DNA of 14,387 nucleotides from Bacillota bacterium (GTDB lineage: Bacteria > Bacillota > Clostridia > Christensenellales > UBA1242): assembly GCA_009780625.1 (NCBI GenBank), contig WQZR01000018.1, forward strand, positions 1 to 14,387, in the 5' to 3' direction. Under the pieces are notes generated by a model, which saw only the letters and a program-made list of their open reading frames with translations, searched no databases and was not told the DNA's origin. Below, piece after piece: positions 8,755 to 14,387 of the stretch. Position 1 is the stretch's first letter. Each line of letters begins with the position of its first letter. A program made the position numbers and the translations under genes.

Positions 8755-8778
8755 AAAACTCCCATTTGGGAGTTTTTT
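8755..8778 (+). terminator. Rho-independent terminator of the giant gene
   Basis: AAAACTCCC (8755-8763) pairs perfectly with GGGAGTTTT (8768-8776) around the loop ATTT, with six T at 8773-8778. It begins 14 bases after the TAA at 8739-8741. The stem resembles that of the terminator at 162-187, sharing AAAACTCC and GGAGTTTT. Confidence 0.85.
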
Positions 8779-8794
8779 GATTGTGTGTTAGAAT
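8766..8794 (+). promoter_or_regulatory. Candidate promoter of the RNA-modification operon, overlapping the terminator
   Basis: TAGAAT at 8789-8794 is a good -10 box. Seventeen bases upstream is TTGGGA (8766-8771), a weak -35 match lying inside the terminator loop and 3' arm. The predicted start of transcription is at about 8800-8802, which coincides with the ATG of the following gene at 8801. The gene has no clear Shine-Dalgarno sequence. Confidence 0.35.
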
Positions 8795-8800
8795 TGTTGT

Positions 8801-9619
8801 ATGGAAATTATTAAGAGCAGGCAGAATGAAAAGGTTAAGGCGGTTAGAGCCTTACATAATAAGAAAGAGCGTGTTGAATTTGGCATGACCTTTTTTGAGG
8901 GGTTTAAACTGTTGAACGAATATGTTAGGGCGGTTGGAACGAAGCATAGGCTTAGACAGGTTTTTGTGACAAAGAAGCATTTTGATTCCGTGGTTGAGTT
9001 GTTTAAAGAAACGGGCGTTTCTGCGTCTGTGGAGCTTGTTCATGTTTCAACGGACATAATGAGCTATATATCACTTCAAGCGTCCCCAGACGGCGTTGTG
9101 TGCGTTATTGAGAGACCATCCGAACACAAATCGCAAAGTGATGCGACTCCAACGGGAACATTCTTAGTTCTAGACAGAATTTCAGACCCAGGAAACTTGG
9201 GAACGATTTTTAGAACTTCAGTTGCGGCGGGGTATGAAGGTATTTATCTAATTGGTTGCACAGACCCGTATAGCCCAAAAGTTTTTCAAGCAGTTATGAA
9301 CGTTGAAGCGATGATGGACGTTTTGAGAATATATGAAATTGAGGCAAGTGTTTTGGGTGAAATTAAAAATGCACTTCGTGAATTTGGGCGACGTCACATT
9401 AGACTTGTTAGGGCAGACTTGGTTGGAACTTCGGTTTTTGATTATAAAAAAGATTATGAAAAATATATCTATGGAATTGTGGTTGGAAGCGAAAGCCATG
9501 GAATAAGCGAAGAAGTTTGTGCTTTCTGCGACGACGTTGTGACAATTCCAATGAAACAAGTTGAAAGTTTAAACGCAGCAATTGCAGCAGGAATTTTGAT
9601 TTTCTGTTTTATAAACTAA
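8801..9619 (+). CDS. SpoU/TrmH-family RNA 2'-O-ribose methyltransferase
   Basis: The product is 272 aa, a usual length for the family. Residues 1 to about 105 resemble the substrate-binding domain found in RlmB/MRM3-like enzymes (KSRQNEKVKAVRAL, then FFEGFKLLNE). From about 120 comes the SPOUT catalytic domain that uses S-adenosylmethionine. Motif 1 is LDRISDPGNLGTIFRT (124-139), with the conserved N132 and the putative catalytic R138. Motif 2 is GSESHGIS (229-236, E231 kept). Motif 3 is IPMKQVESLNAA (249-260). Two departures are visible: motif 3 is one residue shorter than usual and lacks its Gly, and the segment after YSPK (157-160) reads VFQAVM instead of the usual (R)AS-M-G type. The ATG at 8801 is the first in frame after the terminator, but no clear ribosome binding site precedes it. 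It is the first gene of a run with trmR and trhP. The target nucleotide (rRNA or tRNA) cannot be told from sequence. Confidence 0.88.
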   Translation: MEIIKSRQNEKVKAVRALHNKKERVEFGMTFFEGFKLLNEYVRAVGTKHRLRQVFVTKKHFDSVVELFKETGVSASVELVHVSTDIMSYISLQASPDGVVCVIERPSEHKSQSDATPTGTFLVLDRISDPGNLGTIFRTSVAAGYEGIYLIGCTDPYSPKVFQAVMNVEAMMDVLRIYEIEASVLGEIKNALREFGRRHIRLVRADLVGTSVFDYKKDYEKYIYGIVVGSESHGISEEVCAFCDDVVTIPMKQVESLNAAIAAGILIFCFIN

Positions 9620-9624
9620 TGTAG

Positions 9625-9645
9625 GGGTCGATTTGTAAGCGACCC
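9625..9645 (+). promoter_or_regulatory. Hairpin next to the ribosome binding site of trmR
   Basis: GGGTCG (9625-9630) pairs perfectly with CGACCC (9640-9645) around a nine-base loop. It lies between the stop at 9617-9619 and the Shine-Dalgarno AAGGA (9647-9651). No T-tract follows, so it is not a standard terminator. Its closeness to the binding site would allow an effect on translation of trmR, but this is inference. Confidence 0.4.
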
Positions 9646-9656
9646 GAAGGATATAA

Positions 9657-10229
9657 ATGAATCTAATTAAAAAAGTTAAAATTCAATCGATTGATTTAGG
9701 TGTGCCGCTCATAAGAGATGACATGGCTGAATTTTTACGTACACAGATTAAAGAACATAAGCCGCAACACATTTTGGAAATCGGCACGGGCATTGGTTAT
9801 TCTGCAATCGTTATGGCAAGTGCAATGAACGAGACTGGTTTTGACTATGAACTTATCACTGTTGAAAAGAATGAAGAAAGAGCAAAACATGCAGCAGGAA
9901 ACTTTTGCGGGTATAGTCACAAATATGATATTAAACTTGTGGTTGGAGACGCAAAAGATTTTTTAAAGAGTGCGATAGAAAAGAAGTGGGTATTTGATTT
10001 TATTTTCCTCGATGGACCAAAGGCTCAGTATGTGAACTATCTAGAAGATATTGTGACGTTGATGTCAAGCGGCGGAATTCTGGTGGCGGATAATATCTAT
10101 TGTAAAGCAAATCCAAAGCTTGCCGAGAAGTTAAAGAAATTTGTTGAAGCGGCGAAGGCACATAAAGACTTAAAAGATGTTAGAATAGAAAATATAGCCG
10201 ATGGGGTTCTCATCGCAACAAAAAAATAA
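9657..10229 (+). CDS. trmR: tRNA 5-hydroxyuridine O-methyltransferase TrmR
   Basis: The product is 190 aa and has the class I methyltransferase fold of the COMT-like Methyltransf_3 family. The SAM-binding motif I is LEIGTGIGYSAI (40-51); the acidic residue after strand 2 is E70 (ITVEKNEERA); GDA (97-99) is also kept. FIFLDGPKAQY (116-126 region) followed by VADN (143-146) supplies the metal-binding set D119, D145 and N146 and a likely catalytic K122. The ATG at 9657 has AAGGA five bases upstream. In Bacillus subtilis TrmR (YrrM) methylates 5-hydroxyuridine at wobble position 34 of tRNA to 5-methoxyuridine, and its gene sits directly before the U32-family genes that make the hydroxyuridine. 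The same order is seen here, with a 45-base gap to the next gene. Context turns a generic O-methyltransferase call into TrmR; a small-molecule methyltransferase remains possible on sequence alone. Confidence 0.82.
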   Translation: MNLIKKVKIQSIDLGVPLIRDDMAEFLRTQIKEHKPQHILEIGTGIGYSAIVMASAMNETGFDYELITVEKNEERAKHAAGNFCGYSHKYDIKLVVGDAKDFLKSAIEKKWVFDFIFLDGPKAQYVNYLEDIVTLMSSGGILVADNIYCKANPKLAEKLKKFVEAAKAHKDLKDVRIENIADGVLIATKK

Positions 10230-10260
10230 GAAACAGTGCAAGAAGGTTTCTCGCAAAAAA

Positions 10261-10267
10261 GTGAGGA
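10261..10267 (+). promoter_or_regulatory. Ribosome binding site that fixes the trhP start
   Basis: GTGAGGA at 10261-10267 ends seven bases before the ATG at 10275. The upstream in-frame GTG at 10236 has only a weaker purine stretch nearby and would add 13 residues unlike the family's N-terminus. The family pattern ELLSPAGS begins right after the ATG. Confidence 0.8.
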
Positions 10268-10274
10268 ATTTTTT

Positions 10275-11549
10275 ATGAATAAAAAAATGGAATTGTTAAG
10301 CCCAGCGGGAAGCATGGAAAAACTTAAATATGCTTTTGCTTATGGAGCTGATGCTTGCTATTTGGCTGGCAAGAGTTTTGGACTTCGAGCGAATGCTGCA
10401 AACTTTGATGAAGTTGAAATGAAAGAAGCGGTTGAATATGCTCACGCTAGAGGCAGAAAGATTTATGTCACTTTAAACATCTTTGCAAGAAACGATGATT
10501 TTGAAGAGATTAAGCAATACGTAAAATTTTTGGAGTCAATCAAGGTTGATGCTGTGATTATTTCAAACCCTGGTGTTATGAAAGTTGTTAGAGAAAACAC
10601 AAACCTTGAGATTCACGTTTCAACGCAGGCAAACGTTGTAAACAAATATGAAGTTGAGTTCTATGCAAAAACGATTGGAGCAAAGCGAATTATTCTTGCT
10701 AGAGAACTGACTCTGCACGACATCAAAGGAATAACAGAGCATATCAAAAAAGAAAAGCTTGACGTGGAGATTGAAACATTCGTGCATGGTGCTATGTGCA
10801 TTTCTTATTCTGGAAGATGCTTGATGTCTAACTTTATCGCCGACCGTCCGTCTAACCTTGGGCAGTGTGTTCAGCCTTGCAGATTTAAATGGGAGATTAG
10901 ACCAATGCCTCCAGAGAACTCTGATGTGCACGAAGGTGAAGACAGACAATGGATGACTTTGGAGACAACTGAGAACGCTTCATATATCATGAATTCAAAG
11001 GATATGATGTTGATTGAATACATAAAAGAAATGCAAGATGCGGGCATTGCTGCGCTTAAGATTGAAGGCAGAATGAAAACGGCATATTATGTGGCAAACG
11101 TGACGAATGCATACAGACGCGCAATAGACGGCTCTAGTAAGCCAAAAGATTTAAAGAAAGAACTTCTAAAGATTTCAAACAGAACGTATACAACAGGCTT
11201 TATGTTTGACGATAAAAAGATTAGAGAAAACCAAAAAGAAAGCATTTCTAAATCAACTCACGATTTTTCTGCAGTGGTTCTTGGAAAGTTTACACCAGAC
11301 GAATTCTTTGTTAAAAACACAAAACTTAAAAAGAATTTATACCTGATTGAACAAAGAACAAAATTCGAAGCAGGGGACACTCTAGAAATTCTAAGCCCGA
11401 GTAAAGCCTTTAATAAAACAATTAAAGTTAAAAAACTCTATAACGAAGAAGGTAACCCGGTTGAAGTTGCAAACCTTGTTCAGCAAAAACTTGTTATTGA
11501 ATCTGCTTATCAACTTTCAGAATTTGATATCTTAAGAAAGATTAAGTAA
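10275..11549 (+). CDS. trhP: tRNA U34 hydroxylation protein TrhP (peptidase U32 family)
   Basis: From the ATG at 10275 the product is 424 aa, matching the long YrrO-type members. The N-terminus MELLSPAGSMEKLKYAF and AYGADACYL are typical of U32 proteins, which fold as a TIM-like barrel. The U32 signature runs from E167 to S185 (ETFVHGAMC...GRCLMS), and then come GQC and PCRF. Four cysteines (C175, C182, C198, C202) are candidates for an iron-sulfur cluster, as shown for related U32 proteins. The region after about 300 (TYTTGFMFDD) is the usual C-terminal extension. TrhP converts U34 of wobble-U tRNAs to 5-hydroxyuridine with a prephenate-derived requirement, and TrmR then methylates it. Adjacent trmR strongly supports this over RlhA, UbiU/UbiV or a collagenase-like protease. 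Bacillus has two such genes (yrrN and yrrO); only one is present here. Confidence 0.85.
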   Translation: MNKKMELLSPAGSMEKLKYAFAYGADACYLAGKSFGLRANAANFDEVEMKEAVEYAHARGRKIYVTLNIFARNDDFEEIKQYVKFLESIKVDAVIISNPGVMKVVRENTNLEIHVSTQANVVNKYEVEFYAKTIGAKRIILARELTLHDIKGITEHIKKEKLDVEIETFVHGAMCISYSGRCLMSNFIADRPSNLGQCVQPCRFKWEIRPMPPENSDVHEGEDRQWMTLETTENASYIMNSKDMMLIEYIKEMQDAGIAALKIEGRMKTAYYVANVTNAYRRAIDGSSKPKDLKKELLKISNRTYTTGFMFDDKKIRENQKESISKSTHDFSAVVLGKFTPDEFFVKNTKLKKNLYLIEQRTKFEAGDTLEILSPSKAFNKTIKVKKLYNEEGNPVEVANLVQQKLVIESAYQLSEFDILRKIK

Positions 11550-11653
11550 AGAGAAAAAAATGCTGTATACTATAAAGATGGGGGAGTTTGGTTTTTTACC
11601 GAACCGACCCATTTTTTTGTCAATTTTTGTCGATTGATAACATATACATACTC
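11550..11653 (+). promoter_or_regulatory. Intergenic region before sigK, with the terminator and unresolved promoter
   Basis: Besides the terminator, this stretch holds TATACT (11566-11571), a -10-like box with no good -35 partner, and the AT-rich sequence CATATACATACTC just before the sigK ATG. CATATACA (11641-11648) and CATACT (11647-11652) loosely resemble the -10 of sigma-E promoters, the class that drives sigK in Bacillus. However, they lie so close to the ATG that a transcript from them would need a later start codon. No Shine-Dalgarno sequence is visible. Confidence 0.25.
11579..11618 (+). terminator. Terminator of the trmR-trhP operon
   Basis: GTTTGGT (11586-11592) pairs with ACCGAAC (11598-11604) around a T5 loop with one G-U pair. 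TGGG (11579-11582) pairs with CCCA (11608-11611) below a small internal loop. Seven T follow at 11612-11618. It starts 29 bases after the trhP stop. Because of the position it could also serve as an attenuator for a transcript starting just upstream and running into sigK. Confidence 0.7.
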
Positions 11654-12352
11654 ATGATAGTTGAGGGTTTTGTTTCGTTCATTTCCAGAATAATGCTTTT
11701 CACTGCTTATGTAAATAATCAGTCAAGTTTTGAAAAGCCTCTCACAAAAGAAGACGAAGAAAAATACATAAAAGCATTTATCGACGGCGACTTGTCTGCA
11801 AGAGATAAACTGGTTAAACACAACCTTAGACTGGTTTCGCATATCGTTAAGAAATATAAAAATGCGGGTGAGGCAGATGACCTTATTTCTGTTGGAAGCA
11901 TTGGGCTAATCAAAGCAATCAACAGTTATAAACCAGACAAGGGCACACAACTTTCAACTTATGCTGCACGTTGCATTGAAAACGAAATATTGATGCTCAT
12001 CAGAACATCAAAAAAGCACCGAGATGTTGGAAGTCTTTCTGCACCAATGGGTTCAGATAAAGACGGAAACGACATAACGATTGCAGACATTGTTCCAGCA
12101 GATAATCAAGATTTGTTTGAAACTGCGGCAAATGCAGAGATTAAGGAAAAACTGCATAAGATTATAAAAGAAAATTTAGACGAACGAGAACTCAAAATAA
12201 TCACAATGAGATATGGACTTGGAGACTCAATTGTCTATACCCAACGAGAGATTGCAAAAGCACTGGAAATCAGCAGGAGTTATATTTCACGCATAGAAAA
12301 GAAAGCCATTGATGTAATCAAGGCGCATATCAACATTGAAGATTTTATTTAG
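11654..12352 (+). CDS. sigK: RNA polymerase sporulation sigma factor SigK, with pro-sequence
   Basis: The product is 232 aa. Region 2 is at about 50-117 (HNLRLVSHIVKKY, DDLISVGSIGLIKAI, STYAARCIENEI). Region 4 is at about 171-225, with the helix-turn-helix TQREIAKALEISRSYISRIEKKA. These blocks agree closely with Bacillus sigma-K, whose region 4 has TQREIAKELGISRSYVSRIEKRA, better than with sigma-E. The first 18 residues (MIVEGFVSFISRIMLFTA) are hydrophobic and align with the pro-sequence removed from pro-sigma-K by the membrane protease SpoIVFB, with YVNN following as YVKNN does in Bacillus. This alignment is why the ATG at 11654 is chosen over a TTG at 11588 that lies inside a terminator hairpin. 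No ribosome binding site is evident; another ATG at 11693 would cut off most of the pro-sequence. Sigma-K drives late mother-cell genes for spore coat and cortex. The gene is uninterrupted, with no skin-type element. Its end overlaps the convergent gene by 8 bp. Confidence 0.85.
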   Translation: MIVEGFVSFISRIMLFTAYVNNQSSFEKPLTKEDEEKYIKAFIDGDLSARDKLVKHNLRLVSHIVKKYKNAGEADDLISVGSIGLIKAINSYKPDKGTQLSTYAARCIENEILMLIRTSKKHRDVGSLSAPMGSDKDGNDITIADIVPADNQDLFETAANAEIKEKLHKIIKENLDERELKIITMRYGLGDSIVYTQREIAKALEISRSYISRIEKKAIDVIKAHINIEDFI

Positions 12353-14387
12353 TTGTTTTTTCTATGATTTCGAAAACTAAGTTTTTGTCTTGGAACAAAA
12401 TCTTTTTGTTTGTATTTTTATCTACAACAACCTTAAGAGGAAGTGCAGTTGAGGCATAGAGATTAACTCTAGCAAGTGTTGTTGCCTTTTCTATGTCAAT
12501 AAGTCTAAGACTCTTGTCGCCGCAAACCATTCCAGAATATTTGTTAAATAACGTGTTGAAGTTTTCTAGGGTTTTAAACACTCCAGCGTCCATAACTTCG
12601 GCGTCTTCGAAGTTGTCAACCAATTCAGTTTCACAACCCTTGATTGGCTTAATCTCGCCAGTTTTGATGTTTAGAACGCCGTTGTTTCTAAGAAGCACAT
12701 AATCACCAAAGCGGTGAGATATCGGCGTGAAGGCAAATTTAGAGGCTAATTTGAACGTTTTTAAAACCTTGCCGTTTAGATTTAGAATTTCAGAAACATC
12801 AGATTCAAATTTTCTTCTATAGAATAACCCGCCGCCAATATATGAAACAATTGAAACTGCATTATCTTCAACTTCACCGTCTGGCTTAAGCCCGCTAATC
12901 AATTCGCTCTTTTGAATTTTTCTTGATTCGAATGGTTTAGCGTATGTATAGTGATGACGGTCGATACGTGTTTCGTTATAGAGTTCTTTTCCAGTTGGCA
13001 GGTCATAAACCGCAACCTCATCACTAAGCAAAATAAGTTTTCTGTCATAAACAATCACACTAGTGATTTTTGAAGGCTCTGATTTAAATTCAATACTAAA
13101 CTTTTGTTCTTTTTTGGTCGCCAAATCAAATTCTGTGATTTCAACGTTTTCATCATCTTTATCTAAAACTCCAGTGTAGATTTTGCCGTTGTTGATAACA
13201 GGGGAGATGTGATGCGAAAATGAGTCGTATGAAATTTCATCATCTGTCTCATATTTTGTTTTGATTGATTCAAACTTTGTTTCAAAAACAAGCTCGTTCT
13301 TCATTGATGTTTTGTTAAATCTTCTAACCTCAAGCAAGATTTCTGTTTCAGTTGATAAATAATCCATGGTATAGGTGCCATCACCGTCTACAATAACTTT
13401 TGTTATGTTTGTCACACCCTTAAGGAAAGTGCCAAGAAACTTAAGCCTTGCACCAATTCCGCCAGAATCTTTTGTTTCTTCTGCAGATTCTTTTGTCATG
13501 CCGATTTCTGTTGCGGTGTCGTTTATGTGGTCCATAATTCTAAGTTTCTTTGCATCAATTTCATATGAGAACCGACCATCAAATTTTTCTTCGGTGTCTG
13601 TTCCTGCAAGTGAGTCGAACATCTTTACAGATGAAGCGATGCTGTTGTCTTGTTTCTCTATTTCGTTTTGATATAGAGTGAATAGTTCAAGCGAATCGAA
13701 TGATATGTTAATCAGTCGTTTTCCGTTGATATCAACAATTGCGTTTTTTGCAAATGGGGCAGTTAGGCTTCCTTGACCTTCAAGTTTAAGTGTTTCGATG
13801 TTATAGACAAAATAGTTTGTCGATTCAACAAAATCACCAGAAGCAAAAGAAGAAAGCATGTTTTCGCCGCTGTTTTTAAGAATGATGTGATTTCCTGATA
13901 TTCTCATGTCAGACACATCTGCAATTTTCTTTGAAACCTTTTTAGGTTTAAGAGGTTTTGCTTCGGTGAAAAGGAAGAACCTAGATTTAATAAATCTGCT
14001 AAAGACTGCAAGAAGCCCTTTGTTTGTCAGATGATAGCCTTCGCATGCTCCAAACTTTAGAATCTTTTCAACACCAAGTGTTGCTGCGTCCATAATAAGT
14101 CTTCCGAAATAAATTTTGCTTGCAAAAAGCACAGGCTTTGCAAGTAGGGAAAGGTGGTTGTTTTGTTCTTTTGCTGGAATGATATCGTGAACGTTTCCTT
14201 CGACTTTCATTGTTTGAGCATCAATGATTGCTTCATCTGAGAATAACCATTTGCCACATAGAGCAAAAGGAGATGTACATTTATTCGTGTCTTCTTCGTC
14301 ATCATCTTCGAAAACTTCTTTATAGTGGAATTTATAGTCCTTTTTTCCGGCTGTATAGCCAACGGTCAATCTTTCACCAAAACCAAC
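12345..14387 (-). CDS. Unrecognised protein with beta-propeller-like repeats, 5' partial
   Basis: The reading frame stays open to the right edge (VGFGER before the first possible start), so the gene probably begins outside the window. A TTG at 14369 preceded by GGTGAAAG is a possible start, which would give 674 aa. I do not recognise the family. From about residue 370 onward, counted from that TTG, strand-rich units recur: NGKIYTGVLDKDD...ITEFDLATKKE, RKLILLSDEVAVYDLPTGKEL, GGGLFYRRKF...LNLNGKVLKTF, GDYVLLRNNGVLNIKTGEI, and DKSLRLIDIEKATTLARVNL. The pattern of display strand, then D/N-x-x-T/N-G-K turn, is typical of PQQ- or WD-like beta-propellers. The N-terminal part has an acidic run (FEDDDEED) and C31/C38. 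No signal peptide or membrane helix is visible in the part present. It converges on sigK, so the two are not co-transcribed. Function unknown; a cytoplasmic scaffold or binding protein is only a guess from the fold pattern. Confidence 0.75.
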   Translation of the reverse strand, partial: VGFGERLTVGYTAGKKDYKFHYKEVFEDDDEEDTNKCTSPFALCGKWLFSDEAIIDAQTMKVEGNVHDIIPAKEQNNHLSLLAKPVLFASKIYFGRLIMDAATLGVEKILKFGACEGYHLTNKGLLAVFSRFIKSRFFLFTEAKPLKPKKVSKKIADVSDMRISGNHIILKNSGENMLSSFASGDFVESTNYFVYNIETLKLEGQGSLTAPFAKNAIVDINGKRLINISFDSLELFTLYQNEIEKQDNSIASSVKMFDSLAGTDTEEKFDGRFSYEIDAKKLRIMDHINDTATEIGMTKESAEETKDSGGIGARLKFLGTFLKGVTNITKVIVDGDGTYTMDYLSTETEILLEVRRFNKTSMKNELVFETKFESIKTKYETDDEISYDSFSHHISPVINNGKIYTGVLDKDDENVEITEFDLATKKEQKFSIEFKSEPSKITSVIVYDRKLILLSDEVAVYDLPTGKELYNETRIDRHHYTYAKPFESRKIQKSELISGLKPDGEVEDNAVSIVSYIGGGLFYRRKFESDVSEILNLNGKVLKTFKLASKFAFTPISHRFGDYVLLRNNGVLNIKTGEIKPIKGCETELVDNFEDAEVMDAGVFKTLENFNTLFNKYSGMVCGDKSLRLIDIEKATTLARVNLYASTALPLKVVVDKNTNKKILFQDKNLVFEIIEKTTK

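Noticed and set aside
10236..10274. Upstream GTG start for trhP
   Set aside because: A strong GTGAGGA lies seven bases before the ATG at 10275, and family similarity begins there.
11588..11653. TTG start giving a longer sigma factor
   Set aside because: The codon lies inside the terminator hairpin, and the added residues do not match sigma-K; the protein from the ATG at 11654 matches the pro-sigma-K length.
12373..12386. AAAAC-TAA-GTTTT hairpin as a sigK terminator
   Set aside because: Only five pairs, mostly A-T, and located inside the convergent coding region; too weak to call.
1..14387. Mobile element, phage or defence system
   Set aside because: No transposase, integrase, terminal inverted repeat, phage gene or defence-type domain was seen on either strand.

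Overview
The window looks like chromosome from a low-GC, endospore-forming Firmicute, most plausibly an uncultured gut-type clostridium. The reasons are Bacillota-type Shine-Dalgarno sequences, short U-tailed terminators, AGA as the main arginine codon, a trmR-trhP gene pair arranged as in Bacillus yrrM-yrrO, and a sigma factor that closely matches mother-cell sigma-K and keeps its pro-sequence. The taxonomic guess is inference; no rRNA or other decisive marker is present.

Left region (1-8778), a surface-protein block. It opens with the last 47 codons of a glycine-rich protein resembling the ALK-type glycine-rich domain, followed by a terminator. A predicted promoter then precedes one very large gene (306-8741, 2811 aa). 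Its product has a signal peptide, 30 consecutive repeats of the Listeria-Bacteroides / InlB B-repeat type (average about 88 aa) and a 115-aa C-terminal domain, with no LPXTG or other recognisable anchor. The repeats show a history: a two-repeat unit has been duplicated in the middle (5415-6467), while the last repeats are more divergent. The gene ends in a terminator whose stem closely resembles that of the preceding gene.

Middle region (8789-11618), an RNA-modification operon, all on the plus strand. It encodes a SpoU/TrmH-family RNA 2'-O-ribose methyltransferase, then TrmR (SAM-dependent O-methyltransferase) and TrhP (U32-family, four-cysteine protein). In the established pathway TrhP makes 5-hydroxyuridine at tRNA position 34 and TrmR methylates it to 5-methoxyuridine. 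The operon ends in a hairpin plus U-tract at 11579-11618.

Right region (11619-14387). sigK, with a hydrophobic pro-sequence, runs rightward. It meets a convergent, unrecognised gene with beta-propeller-like repeats; the two coding regions overlap by 8 bp. The unknown gene is open at the right edge of the window.

No tRNA, rRNA, CRISPR array, insertion sequence or attachment site was seen, and there is no gene-free stretch longer than 300 bases. The most distinctive item is the giant repeat protein and its internal higher-order repeat structure. I did not find convincing evidence of a wholly new multi-gene system.
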